A stretch of DNA of 64,000 nucleotides. Source: DASXUG01 sp036504995 (GTDB lineage Bacteria; Pseudomonadota; Gammaproteobacteria; Burkholderiales; Methylophilaceae). The stretch's first letter is position 1. Every line of letters begins with the position of its first letter. A program made the translations under genes and the position numbers. The notes below the pieces were generated by a model, which saw only the letters and a list, made by a program, of their open reading frames with translations, searched no databases and was not told where the DNA came from. Location of the stretch: NCBI GenBank assembly GCA_036504995.1, contig DASXUG010000007.1:69026-133025 (forward strand), in the 5' to 3' direction. Shown in pieces: positions 44,709 to 52,269 of this stretch.

Positions 44709-45119
44709 CTATTTACAATAGTTTGCAGCCTGACATGTCCCACTTTGAGTCCAAACAATGGCGCTGCCAGCAGCGTTAAGGGCTGGCGTTAATACGAAAG
44801 TTTTACCGCCCGCAGCCGTAGTGCCTGTCATAGTAATTACACCATTTACAACTGTCATGCCTGCTGCCAAAGCAGTTGTAGCGGCAGCCGCCGCAGGGAT
44901 GCCACTTGAGCCAGCATCACATGCCGCCAGAGTTGGGTCTGTGTCTTGATAACACAATGCAACAGCCTGTTTGTACGAGTCGGAAATAGACACAACCTCA
45001 GCAAACTTCGCTTTTTTTGTGTAATCACTATAAGCAGGAATCGCAATCGCAGCCAAAATACCGATAATCGCTACTACGATCATTAACTCAATCAGGGTGA
45101 AACCTTGTTGATTTTGCAT
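44709..45119 (-). CDS. pilA: Type IV pilin, copy 1
   Basis: Major-pilin-like protein of 136 residues. A short leader ends at the prepilin peptidase site (QQG before FTLIELMIVVAIIGILAAIAIP), with the required Glu at mature position 5 and the long hydrophobic assembly helix. The globular part is Ala- and Thr-rich and short; cysteines near 56 and 65 and the final pair in CQAANYC can form disulfides. It is almost identical to the second copy: the mature proteins differ mainly at one Asn/Asp position (VVNG here, VVDG there). AAGGTGAG precedes the ATG. No other pil gene is adjacent. Confidence 0.95.
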   Translation of the reverse strand: MQNQQGFTLIELMIVVAIIGILAAIAIPAYSDYTKKAKFAEVVSISDSYKQAVALCYQDTDPTLAACDAGSSGIPAAAAATTALAAGMTVVNGVITMTGTTAAGGKTFVLTPALNAAGSAIVWTQSGTCQAANYCK

Positions 45120-45139
45120 ATAATTATCTCACCTTAAAG

Positions 45140-45173
45140 TGAGGCATGTATCTATACTTTGCTACATGCCTCA
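45140..45173. repeat. Stem-loop between the two pilin genes
   Basis: TGAGGCATGTA (45140-45150) and TACATGCCTCA (45163-45173) are perfect complements with a 12-base loop, located between the stop of copy 2 and the ribosome site of copy 1. It may limit read-through so that copy 1 is expressed less, or stabilise the copy 2 message. The T-run on the minus-strand exit side is weak (CACTTT). Confidence 0.55.
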
Positions 45174-45178
45174 TAGTT

Positions 45179-45604
45179 TTATTTGCAATAGTTTGCAGCC
45201 TGACATGTCCCACTTTGAGTCCAAACAATGGCGCTGCCAGCAGCGTTAAGGGCTGGTGTTAACACGAACGTTTTACCGCCCGCAGCCGTAGTGCCTGTCA
45301 TAGTAATTACACCATCTACAACTGTCATGCCTGCTGCCAAAGCAGTTGTAGCGGCAGCTGCTGCAGGGATGCCACTTGAGCCAGCATCACATGCTGCCAA
45401 AGTTGGGTCTGTGTCTTGATAACACAATGCGACAGCCTGTTTGTAAGAGTCGGAAATAGATACAACCTCAGCAAACTTCGCTTTTTTTGTGTAATCACTA
45501 TAGGCAGGAATCGCAATCGCAGCCAAAATACCGATAATCGCTACTACGATCATTAACTCAATCAAGGTAAAACCTTGTTGTACTTTTTTCATTTGCATAT
45601 TCAT
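45179..45604 (-). CDS. pilA: Type IV pilin, copy 2
   Basis: A 141-residue pilin precursor with leader MNMQMKKVQQG, cut before FTLIELMIVVAIIG by the prepilin peptidase. The mature sequence repeats copy 1 almost exactly, with a repeat period of 470 bp at the DNA level, so this is a recent tandem gene duplication. It is the upstream copy of the pair, has its own ribosome site (GGAAAC) and the longer leader, and is probably the main expressed gene. Low-complexity Ala and Thr stretches and terminal cysteines are as in copy 1. Confidence 0.95.
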   Translation of the reverse strand: MNMQMKKVQQGFTLIELMIVVAIIGILAAIAIPAYSDYTKKAKFAEVVSISDSYKQAVALCYQDTDPTLAACDAGSSGIPAAAAATTALAAGMTVVDGVITMTGTTAAGGKTFVLTPALNAAGSAIVWTQSGTCQAANYCK

Positions 45605-45814
45605 CTTTGTTTCCTTTTTAAAAAATTAAAACCCTTAAGATTTGTTTCAAAAAATATTTATCCATTCGGGCAAAACCATTTTTAGTTGCTTGAAATACAT
45701 TTGCTTGCCTAGTGAGTGCATAGTAGCGCGGTGCATTAAAATTGCGCAGTATTGTGTGAATCTGCGTAAGGCGCTTTGACAAAAATTGTCATAGTGATTA
45801 AGAGCTGTTTTAGT

Positions 45815-45853
45815 TTGACGGTAGTTTTATTTTTGTATATACTTTTTGTATAT
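45815..45853 (+). promoter_or_regulatory. Promoter and direct-repeat operator of vapBC
   Basis: TTGACG (45815-45820), a 17-base spacer and TATACT (45838-45843) make a near-consensus sigma-70 promoter 30 bases before the vapB ATG. The direct repeat TTTTTGTATAT occurs at 45830-45840 and 45843-45853, overlapping the -10 region, which suits autorepression by a VapB-VapC complex. Confidence 0.72.
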
Positions 45854-45872
45854 TTTAAAAGGAGTATTAATA

Positions 45873-46103
45873 ATGACCACTGCGCGCGTTTTTCAATCTG
45901 GCAATAGTCAAGCAGTTAGGTTGCCTAAAGAGTTTAGGTTTAATAGTAAAGATGTTGAGATTTTTCAGCGGGGGGATGAGGTGGTGTTACGCGAAAAGCG
46001 CTATACACCTGCCGATGCGCTACTTATTTTTGCTGGGTTTCCCGCTGACTTTATGAGTGAACCAAGGGAAGATAGTGAGCCGCAAGTGCGTGAGGGGCTT
46101 TAG
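45873..46103 (+). CDS. vapB: Antitoxin VapB (AbrB/MazE-like)
   Basis: A 76-residue antitoxin with the swapped-hairpin DNA-binding fold: TTARVFQSGNSQAVRLPKEF followed by DVEIFQRGDEVVLRE (about residues 2-45) and an acidic C-terminal tail that would wrap the toxin. The frame begins earlier (45846), but AAAAGGAG ten bases before the ATG at 45873 fixes that start. It lies six bases upstream of vapC and is led by a strong promoter with direct repeats. Confidence 0.93.
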   Translation: MTTARVFQSGNSQAVRLPKEFRFNSKDVEIFQRGDEVVLREKRYTPADALLIFAGFPADFMSEPREDSEPQVREGL

Positions 46104-46109
46104 GTTTAT

Positions 46110-46514
46110 ATGCCTAACTACCTGCTTGATACTAACATTTGTATATACCTAACTAAGCAACAACACCCAAAACTGGTACAGCGTTTTGCCACATTAAAGG
46201 AAAATGAGGTGGCAATGTCTGTAGTGACTTATGGTGAGTTACAGTTTGGTGCAGAAAAAAGTCAACAGCGTCTATTGGTGCAGCAATCGTTAGAAAAATT
46301 ACGTTTGGTAATACCCGTAATGAGTATGGGGCTGGAAGCTAGTTTGCATTACGGAGAAATTCGAGCCCATTTACAGAAGTTAGGGCTACCCATAGGAAAT
46401 AATGACTGTTGGATAGCCGCTCATGCGCGTGCAGAGGGGCTGGTATTGGTGACTAATAATCTACGTGAGTTTGAGCGAGTCCCAGATTTAAAGCTGGAAA
46501 ACTGGGTGGAGTGA
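46110..46514 (+). CDS. vapC: Toxin VapC (PIN-domain ribonuclease)
   Basis: A 134-residue PIN-domain protein with the metal-binding acidic residues in YLLDTNICIYL (first Asp), VTYGELQFGAEK (Glu), and GNNDCWIAAHARAEGLVLVTNN (third Asp and terminal polar position), plus the closing REFERVPDLKLENW typical of VapC toxins. Relatives cut initiator tRNA or rRNA; the target here is unknown. All catalytic residues are kept, so the module looks functional. It forms a pair with vapB with a six-base spacer. Confidence 0.94.
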   Translation: MPNYLLDTNICIYLTKQQHPKLVQRFATLKENEVAMSVVTYGELQFGAEKSQQRLLVQQSLEKLRLVIPVMSMGLEASLHYGEIRAHLQKLGLPIGNNDCWIAAHARAEGLVLVTNNLREFERVPDLKLENWVE

Positions 46515-46584
46515 TGTGAGCGTTCTGGTGATAGGTATTAGCTTAACGTCTCTTTAATAAGTTGGTACTTTGGGATCCAAGTTT

Positions 46585-46608
46585 AATAAAAAAGCCCCTT
46601 GCGGGGCT
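46585..46608 (-). terminator. Terminator downstream of the MxaD-like gene
   Basis: AGCCCC (46593-46598) and GGGGCT (46603-46608) form a GC-rich stem with a TTGC loop; on the minus strand it exits into TTTTTTATTAAAC. It lies 106 bases after the stop of the 46715 gene and 78 bases after the vapC stop, and best serves the minus-strand gene. Confidence 0.72.
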
Positions 46609-46714
46609 GGTAAAAAATCTTTTTCAGATTTTGTCTGTTGGTTTAGTTGGTTGCAGCTGGTTTATTTGAAGCCAGCCCATGAGAACCACTTTTGCCAAAA
46701 AGATTTTTTGCTTG

Positions 46715-47272
46715 TTACTTTTTTGATGGATTTTCCGCTACCGCTTTGAGGTTAGCTAAACCTGGATCAAAGAAGTCGTTGATGGCCTTAGTTGCGGCTT
46801 CGTCGTTTTGTTCAGGTTTTGGGATATTGGATGAGTCTGCACGGGTGTAGCTACCTTTAACCGTCACTGTTGATTCGCCAGCGCCTGGGCCTGCAGTCAC
46901 AGTAATCGCTGGGTAGAAGTTAGCAAGTTGTAACGTACTTTTTTCTAGTACGTATTCGTACTTCAGTTTCATGCCAGCATCATCTGCATTACGTAGTTTT
47001 TCGTACATAGTGCCGCCACCTTTGAGTTTAACGGTACGATAAGTTGCGTCATCACCGTTTTCATCTTTTTTAGTTTCTAGCGTGGTCGATTCTACATTTG
47101 GGTGCCAAGCTTGCTCGTTACCAAAATCTTTAACCAACGCCCATACGGTTGCTGGCGCCGCTTTGATAGTGACGGTTTTTTCAAATCTTAATGCAGCCGC
47201 GCCGTGCGCAGATGCGGTAAGTGGTAGTAGAGGCAATGCAGCGAGGGCGATAAAAGCTAGTATTTTTTTCAT
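46715..47272 (-). CDS. Exported SRPBCC-fold protein, MxaD-like
   Basis: The 185-residue product has a Sec signal (about residues 1-22, cut after TASA) and an SRPBCC/START-type ligand-binding fold: RFEKTVTIKAAPATVWALVKDFGNEQAWHPNVEST, then TVKLKGGGTMYEKL and a C-terminal helix DEAATKAINDFFDPGLANLKAVAEN. Exported members of this fold include MxaD, a periplasmic protein that aids electron transfer from methanol dehydrogenase to cytochrome cL in methylotrophs. The match is by pattern only. A YVTN beta-propeller gene lies upstream on the same strand, which fits a periplasmic alcohol-oxidation setting. A terminator follows. Confidence 0.75.
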   Translation of the reverse strand: MKKILAFIALAALPLLPLTASAHGAAALRFEKTVTIKAAPATVWALVKDFGNEQAWHPNVESTTLETKKDENGDDATYRTVKLKGGGTMYEKLRNADDAGMKLKYEYVLEKSTLQLANFYPAITVTAGPGAGESTVTVKGSYTRADSSNIPKPEQNDEAATKAINDFFDPGLANLKAVAENPSKK

Positions 47273-47635
47273 TGAGGTTCTCCAGTAAGTACAACATTAA
47301 AACTTTGTAGCGGTAAAAAATAGTGCATCTAAAAAATGACACGTGACTTTACCTAAAAAAATAACATTTTGCGACAAATTCGTGCGGTTTTTTACAAAGT
47401 AACTCGATTTATGGTGATGTGTGAAAGATTTTTCTCCTCCTAAATTCATATGAGACTATTTAACGAACCAGATAATATGGATTTTTCTAACAAAATCATC
47501 AATTTTCGTCATTCCCGCGAAAGCGGGAATCCAATTTAATTAAGTAGGTAGATGGATCCCCGCTTTCGCGGGAATGACGGGTTTGTGATTTTAACCATAT
47601 GAAATTACTTCGTATAAAAGTCTCATTTCCAATAG
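47273..47635. other. 363-bp gap holding a MITE-like element
   Basis: No gene is seen. Nearly half of the gap is the element at 47451-47625. The remaining part next to the MxaD-like gene (47273-47450) is AT-rich and should carry its promoter; no clear -35/-10 pair could be picked. Confidence 0.5.
47451..47625 (-). mobile_element. MITE-like element, copy B (175 bp)
   Basis: Terminal inverted repeats of 17 bp match at 14 positions: TGAGACTATTTAACGAA (47451-47467) and TTCGTATAAAAGTCTCA (47609-47625). The centre is an almost perfect palindrome (47508-47579), each half also folding on itself (ATTCCCGC-GAAA-GCGGGAAT). Compared with copies A and C it lies in reverse orientation. It separates the MxaD-like gene from the beta-propeller gene and has no reading frame. 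Confidence 0.72.
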
Positions 47636-48610
47636 TTATTGTGCTTCGTAAATAAAGCGCCCAAACGAGCGGCAAAGTTTACTGCTAGCTATGGTGTTGA
47701 TCACTTTATTCGTTTTAGCATCAATCACGGACACATTATCTGTGCCCCAGTTGGCGACCAATATGTGATTGGTAGCACGGTCATAATCAATGCCCTCAGG
47801 AAACTCGCCTACGGCGATGGTGGCGACGGTTTTTTTAGTTTGGGCATCAATCACAGAAATGTTGTCAGCATGGTTGTTGGTAACGTATATCCATTGCCCA
47901 TCAGGGCTTATCGTTACACCGTAGGGATGCTGTCCAGTTTTAACGGTTTCGGTACTAAAGGTTTTGGTTTCGGGGTTCAAGCTGCTAGTGTCAACCAGTG
48001 TGAGTGTATTGCTGACTACGTTTACTACATATAAAGTTTTATTATCTGGTCCCAATGTCAGGGCAAATGGGTGTAAGCCAACGGGAATTTTGGTGACTTG
48101 CTTAAGCGTCTTGGTGTCTACCACGGTAACATCGTTGCTATCACGGTTAGCGATAAATAATTGATGGTCATCTTTACTGACCACCATCCCAGACGGGGTT
48201 TTGCCCGAGTTAAATGCGCGCTGATTTTTGGGGTGACTAGTGTCGATTGCCAGTACTTGTTCGCCTTCCCAGTCGGCTGCGTACAGGGTTTTTCCATCAT
48301 GCGAGATTGCAATGCCAACAGGTTGTATTTTGACGGGGATAACCTCGACCACTTGATTAGTTTTGCTGTCGATAACCGAGATGGTTTGGCTATTGGCATT
48401 GGAGATATAGACGCGCTGTGTTTTGTGTGACAGTGCTACCCCTACAGGGGCTTTGTCAACAGGGATATTGGCGACGATTTTTGAAGATTCCACCTCAATC
48501 ACCGAAACTGTATTACTGCCTTGATTGGTAATGTAAGCAAAGCTATTCGCTTGCGCGAGGCCACTTAATGTAATGCCGATAAGGCTTAATAGGATGCGTG
48601 TCAGTGTCAA
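47636..48610 (-). CDS. Exported YVTN-type beta-propeller protein
   Basis: The 324-residue product has a Sec signal (about 1-21, cut after AQA) and about seven repeats of the YVTN type (units such as FAYITNQGSNTVSVIEVESSK, RVYISNANSQTISVIDSKT, WIYVTNNHADNISVIDAQT), each near 42 residues, giving a seven-bladed periplasmic propeller. Similar proteins appear in PQQ-dependent alcohol-oxidation clusters of methylotrophs, but their exact task is unknown. The last blade ends LCRSFGRFIYEAQ, which looks complete. The MxaD-like gene lies 363 bp downstream on the same strand. Confidence 0.88.
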   Translation of the reverse strand: MTLTRILLSLIGITLSGLAQANSFAYITNQGSNTVSVIEVESSKIVANIPVDKAPVGVALSHKTQRVYISNANSQTISVIDSKTNQVVEVIPVKIQPVGIAISHDGKTLYAADWEGEQVLAIDTSHPKNQRAFNSGKTPSGMVVSKDDHQLFIANRDSNDVTVVDTKTLKQVTKIPVGLHPFALTLGPDNKTLYVVNVVSNTLTLVDTSSLNPETKTFSTETVKTGQHPYGVTISPDGQWIYVTNNHADNISVIDAQTKKTVATIAVGEFPEGIDYDRATNHILVANWGTDNVSVIDAKTNKVINTIASSKLCRSFGRFIYEAQ

Positions 48611-48853
48611 AATGATTGCTTATGTTGTTAGTTAATATTTAATTATATTATGTTAGAAAACGCTTGCTGGTGGTTTACGGTTGACCTTGTATTCATTAAA
48701 GCGTGTATTAGGCACAGCTAAAAATATATCCAAAATGGATTTTCTATGGATTTTCAGTGAGTTGCAATGGATTAATTAAATCTCATGTAAGCATTGCTTT
48801 CAATCTCACGCGAAATATGAAAAAATACGGTAAATTATTAAGGTTATTTTGTC

Positions 48854-49441
48854 ATGATCGATCGCGATGGATTTCGACCGAATGTTGGCATTATTATATG
48901 CAATGCTAACAATCAGGTGTTTTGGGGTAAGCGCATCCGCGAACACTCTTGGCAGTTCCCGCAAGGCGGTATCAAGCAGGGTGAGAGCCCTGAGCAGGCG
49001 ATGTACCGGGAGCTGATGGAAGAGGTTGGTTTAAAGCCGGAGCACGTTAAAATTTTGGGCCGTACACGCGATTGGTTGCGTTATGAAGTGCCCAATAATT
49101 GGATTAAACGTGAGTGGCGCGGCAGTTACAAGGGGCAAAAACAAATTTGGTTTTTGCTGCGTATGGTTGGGCGTGATTGTGATGTGTCGTTGCGTGCAAG
49201 CTCACACCCTGAGTTTGATGCTTGGCGCTGGAATGATTATTGGGTACCGCTTGACAGTGTGATTGAGTTTAAGCGTGAGGTTTATAAGCTTGCGCTCAAT
49301 GAGCTGGTTGTGCACTTAAACCATGATAAGCAACATCGCCGTCAATCGCTAGAAGTCATTTCAGAGACGGTTATCACGGAGACTGTGATTGAGGAGTCTG
49401 TCAGCGTTACGGCAACTTTAACTCCTAGAACAGCGGCTTAA
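48854..49441 (+). CDS. rppH: RNA pyrophosphohydrolase (Nudix)
   Basis: Removes pyrophosphate from mRNA 5' ends, starting RNase E-dependent decay. The 195-residue product has the RppH opening MIDRDGFRPNVGIIICN, the Nudix box GGIKQGESPEQAMYRELMEEVGL (about 38-60) and the family stretch RDWLRYEVPNNWIKREWRGSYKGQKQIWFLLR. The C-terminal tail of about 35 residues is low-complexity (Thr, Val, Glu) and not conserved. Monocistronic; it converges with psd across 9 bp. Confidence 0.96.
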   Translation: MIDRDGFRPNVGIIICNANNQVFWGKRIREHSWQFPQGGIKQGESPEQAMYRELMEEVGLKPEHVKILGRTRDWLRYEVPNNWIKREWRGSYKGQKQIWFLLRMVGRDCDVSLRASSHPEFDAWRWNDYWVPLDSVIEFKREVYKLALNELVVHLNHDKQHRRQSLEVISETVITETVIEESVSVTATLTPRTAA

Positions 49442-49450
49442 GGCAGCCGC

Positions 49451-50293
49451 TTAAGCCGCGTTGCCCATCATCTCACCAAGTTTGATGGGCTTTTCAGTTT
49501 TCCATAATTCATTAAATGACAGCGTGTTTTTGGGGAATAGCATGACCACAGTAGACCCCAGCAAAAAACGCCCCATTTCTTCGCCTTGCTTGAGTGAAAT
49601 ATTTTTCTCGCGATAATCCCAGATACGCACTTTTTTACTACGCGGTGGGTTGATAATGCCGTGCCATACGGTCGCCATGCTACCGACTATGGTTGCACCC
49701 ACTAACACCAGTACAAATTTTCCAAATGTTGCTTCAAACTCGCATATCACACGCTCATTGCGCGCAAATAGGTTAGGCACGCCTTGTGCAGTGCTTGGGT
49801 TCACTGAGAATAAATCTCCTGGTACATAAGTCATGCGCAGTAGTTTGCCATCACAAGGCATATGAATGCGATGATAATCTCTAGGGCTTAGGTAAAGGGT
49901 CGCAAAGTGGCCGTTTAGATACTGTGCCGCTGCAGCACTATCGCCAGCTAATAAGGTGCTGCTTGAGTAGCGATGCCCTTTGGCTTGAAAAATTTGGTCG
50001 TTTTCAATATTGCCGAATTGGCTAATTGCGCCATCCACAGGGCAAATAAAAACAGCTTGTGCGAGTGGCCTTGCCCCTTGTTGTAGTGGGCGGGTGAAAA
50101 AATCGTTAAACGTGGCGTAGTGCTCAATATTGGGCTCTGCCGCCTCAGCCATATTGACTTGGTAGCGTTTTACAAACCAGCTTATGACGGCTGTTGTCAA
50201 CTTACCAGCTTTTGCGCTTGCCAACTTGCCAGCCAGCACTGTGACGGCTTGTTTAGGTAGGGCGTATTGCAGTAAAACTTTAATTTCTGGCAT
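49451..50293 (-). CDS. psd: Phosphatidylserine decarboxylase proenzyme
   Basis: Makes phosphatidylethanolamine at the inner membrane. The 280-residue proenzyme carries the self-cleavage motif LGST (245-248; Ser247 becomes the pyruvoyl group) in GRFLLGSTVVMLFP, with the catalytic Asp and His in CPVDGAIS (D88) and DYHRIHMP (H144), as in the E. coli-type enzyme. It follows the methyltransferase gene by six bases on the same strand, which suggests that its product is the substrate of that enzyme. Confidence 0.96.
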   Translation of the reverse strand: MPEIKVLLQYALPKQAVTVLAGKLASAKAGKLTTAVISWFVKRYQVNMAEAAEPNIEHYATFNDFFTRPLQQGARPLAQAVFICPVDGAISQFGNIENDQIFQAKGHRYSSSTLLAGDSAAAAQYLNGHFATLYLSPRDYHRIHMPCDGKLLRMTYVPGDLFSVNPSTAQGVPNLFARNERVICEFEATFGKFVLVLVGATIVGSMATVWHGIINPPRSKKVRIWDYREKNISLKQGEEMGRFLLGSTVVMLFPKNTLSFNELWKTEKPIKLGEMMGNAA

Positions 50294-50299
50294 TGGTGA

Positions 50300-50962
50300 T
50301 TAGATGTTGCGAATAATGACAAATTTAGACAAACCGAATAGGTTGACTGAGGTGGATTGCTCAATCTGCCAAGGTTGGTTGAGTACGTATTGTTGGTAAG
50401 AAAATTCTGAGCGGAAACCGATCTTTTTGGCGAGCTTTTCAACTAACTTTTCAAATAACCACCAGAATCCGCTGCCTGAAAAGTGATTCAAGATGTAGAT
50501 AGTGCCATTTTTCTTACAGACACGGCGGGCTTCATCAATGATTCTTTGCGGATGCGGCGTGACTGATAAAACATAGGGTAACACCACACTGTCAAAACTT
50601 TCATTAGCAAAAGTGAGCTTTTCGCCATCCATTCTATGTAGTTGTATATCGTGGTCGGACAGTTTTTTTGCACGCTGGCGCGCGACAATCAGCATGTCTT
50701 CACTGAAATCAATGCCTGTGACTTTGCTGGTTACGGGGTAGTGTTTTAGTAGCATGCCTGTGCCAACGCCCATTTCAAGCACGGTGTCAGGCGGAGATTG
50801 CTTTAATACTTTGGCGAGGGCGCGCCTGCCAGGTTCTAAAATTGCACCAAAAGTAAAATAGTAGATACGCGCATGAATATGATAAGCCTTTTTAATGTCG
50901 TCAAAGGTGACTTCATCGCTTGCCAAGTTTTCTTTTGTGACGCTTTGTTGTTGTGTATTCAT
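50300..50962 (-). CDS. Class I methyltransferase, likely phosphatidylethanolamine N-methyltransferase
   Basis: The 220-residue protein has a SAM-binding Rossmann fold with motif I VLEMGVGTGMLLKHYP, motif post-I TGIDFSEDMLIVARQRA, and motif IV region FDSVVLPYVLSVTPHP. The N-terminus (AYHIHARIYYFTFGAILEPGRRAL) resembles the Rhodobacter-type PmtA that makes phosphatidylcholine from phosphatidylethanolamine. Being six bases upstream of psd supports that role, but ubiquinone-type methyltransferases look similar, so the substrate remains an inference. A MITE-like element starts 18 bp upstream of its start codon. Confidence 0.78.
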   Translation of the reverse strand: MNTQQQSVTKENLASDEVTFDDIKKAYHIHARIYYFTFGAILEPGRRALAKVLKQSPPDTVLEMGVGTGMLLKHYPVTSKVTGIDFSEDMLIVARQRAKKLSDHDIQLHRMDGEKLTFANESFDSVVLPYVLSVTPHPQRIIDEARRVCKKNGTIYILNHFSGSGFWWLFEKLVEKLAKKIGFRSEFSYQQYVLNQPWQIEQSTSVNLFGLSKFVIIRNI

Positions 50963-50980
50963 GGCGCTCTAATAGTAAAG

Positions 50981-51154
50981 TGAGATATGTACACGAAGTG
51001 ATTTAATATAGCAAAGTTACAAGGTTGTCATCCTCGCGCAAGCGGGGATCCATCTAATTGTTTGATTAAAATGGATTCCCGCTTTTACGGGAATGGCGAA
51101 CTGTGATGGTTTTGTTAGATAAATCGTTATTATCTGGTTCGTGCAAGAATCTCA
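50981..51154 (+). mobile_element. MITE-like element, copy C (174 bp)
   Basis: Ends are imperfect inverted repeats (50980-50997 against 51138-51155, 13 of 18 matching; outermost TGAGA and TCTCA). The core 51027-51097 has the REP-like double hairpin, more diverged than in copy B (GTCATCCTCGCG and ACGGGAATGGC). The right part (GATGGTTTTGTTAGATAAAT and TTATCTGGTTCGTGCAAGAA) closely follows copies A and B. It fills the space between the methyltransferase start and the ilvC terminator. Confidence 0.7.
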
Positions 51155-51162
51155 AACTGTAA

Positions 51163-51194
51163 TAAAAAGGGTATAACATTTTGTGTTATACCCT
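51163..51194 (-). terminator. Terminator of the ilvIHC operon
   Basis: AGGGTATAACA (51168-51178) and TGTTATACCCT (51184-51194) form a perfect 11-bp stem with a five-base loop, 36 bases after the ilvC stop. On the minus strand it exits into TTTTTATTACAG, a good intrinsic terminator. Confidence 0.85.
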
Positions 51195-51230
51195 AAACTT
51201 GTTTTAAATTACAACAGAGATACAAACAAA

Positions 51231-52247
51231 TTAGTTTTTGCTTTGATCTACCAATTTATTTTTAGCGATCCAAGGCATCATAGAACGTAATTTACCACCT
51301 ACTTGCTCAATTGGGTGGGCAGCATTTAAACGACGACGTGCTGTCATTTCTGGGTAGTTAGTGCGGCCTTCTAAGATGAATTTTTTAGCGTATTCGCCGT
51401 TTTGAATGTTGGCTAAAGCTTCTTTCATCGCCCAACGTGATTCATCATTAATCACTTTAGGACCTGTTACGTATTCGCCGTATTCAGCATTATTTGAGAT
51501 TGAGTAGTTCATGTTGGCAATGCCGCCTTCGTACATCAAGTCTACAATCAATTTTAATTCGTGCAAGCACTCAAAGTAGGCCATTTCTGGCGCGTAACCA
51601 GCTTCCACCAATGTTTCAAAGCCAGCTTTTACCAACTCAACAGCGCCACCACACAATACTGCTTGTTCGCCGAATAAGTCAGTTTCAGTTTCTTCACGGA
51701 AATCAGTTTCAATTACGCCGCCTTTAGTGCCGCCGTTAGCTGCAGCATAGGATAACGCGATGTCTTTTGCTTTGCCACTAGCATCTTGGTAAACCGCGAT
51801 CAATGAAGGTACGCCGCCGCCTTTAAGGTATTCTGAACGTACGGTGTGGCCTGGGCCTTTTGGCGCGATCATAATTACGTCTAAGTCTTTGTTTGGCACG
51901 ATTTGGTTATAGTGAATGTTAAAACCGTGTGCAAATGCTAACGCAGCGCCTTTTTTCAAGTTTGGGGCAACTTCGGCGTGGTAAATTTCTGCCATGTTTT
52001 CATCTGGCAATAAAATCATCACTAGGTCAGCGCCTTTTACTGCTTTGCTAATTTCTTCTACGTTGTGGCCTGCTTTTTCAGCTTTTGCGTATGAAGCGCC
52101 GCCTTTACGTGCGCCAACAGTCACTTTAACGCCAGAATCTTTTAAGTTTTGTGCGTGTGCGTGGCCTTGTGAACCGTAACCAACGATGGTTACTTTTAAT
52201 TTTTTGATGATGGAAAGGTCAGCATCTTTATCGTAATAAACTTTCAT
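51231..52247 (-). CDS. ilvC: Ketol-acid reductoisomerase
   Basis: NADPH- and magnesium-dependent second step of valine and isoleucine synthesis. The 338-residue product is the short class I form with the cofactor loop VTIVGYGSQGHAHAQNLKDSG, MIAPKGPGHTVRSEY, the metal-binding acidic stretch DLFGEQAVLCGG and the C-terminal AYFECLHELKLIVDLMYEGGI and EYGEYVTGP. It lies 22 bp after ilvH and ends in a strong terminator. Confidence 0.98.
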   Translation of the reverse strand: MKVYYDKDADLSIIKKLKVTIVGYGSQGHAHAQNLKDSGVKVTVGARKGGASYAKAEKAGHNVEEISKAVKGADLVMILLPDENMAEIYHAEVAPNLKKGAALAFAHGFNIHYNQIVPNKDLDVIMIAPKGPGHTVRSEYLKGGGVPSLIAVYQDASGKAKDIALSYAAANGGTKGGVIETDFREETETDLFGEQAVLCGGAVELVKAGFETLVEAGYAPEMAYFECLHELKLIVDLMYEGGIANMNYSISNNAEYGEYVTGPKVINDESRWAMKEALANIQNGEYAKKFILEGRTNYPEMTARRRLNAAHPIEQVGGKLRSMMPWIAKNKLVDQSKN

Positions 52248-52269
52248 TTTTCTTCCTCTATATAACTAA

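Noticed and set aside
45605..45840. Sigma-54 promoter for the pilin genes
   Set aside because: No GG-N10-GC pair with the right context on the minus strand; pilins in other bacteria often have one, but it is not visible here.
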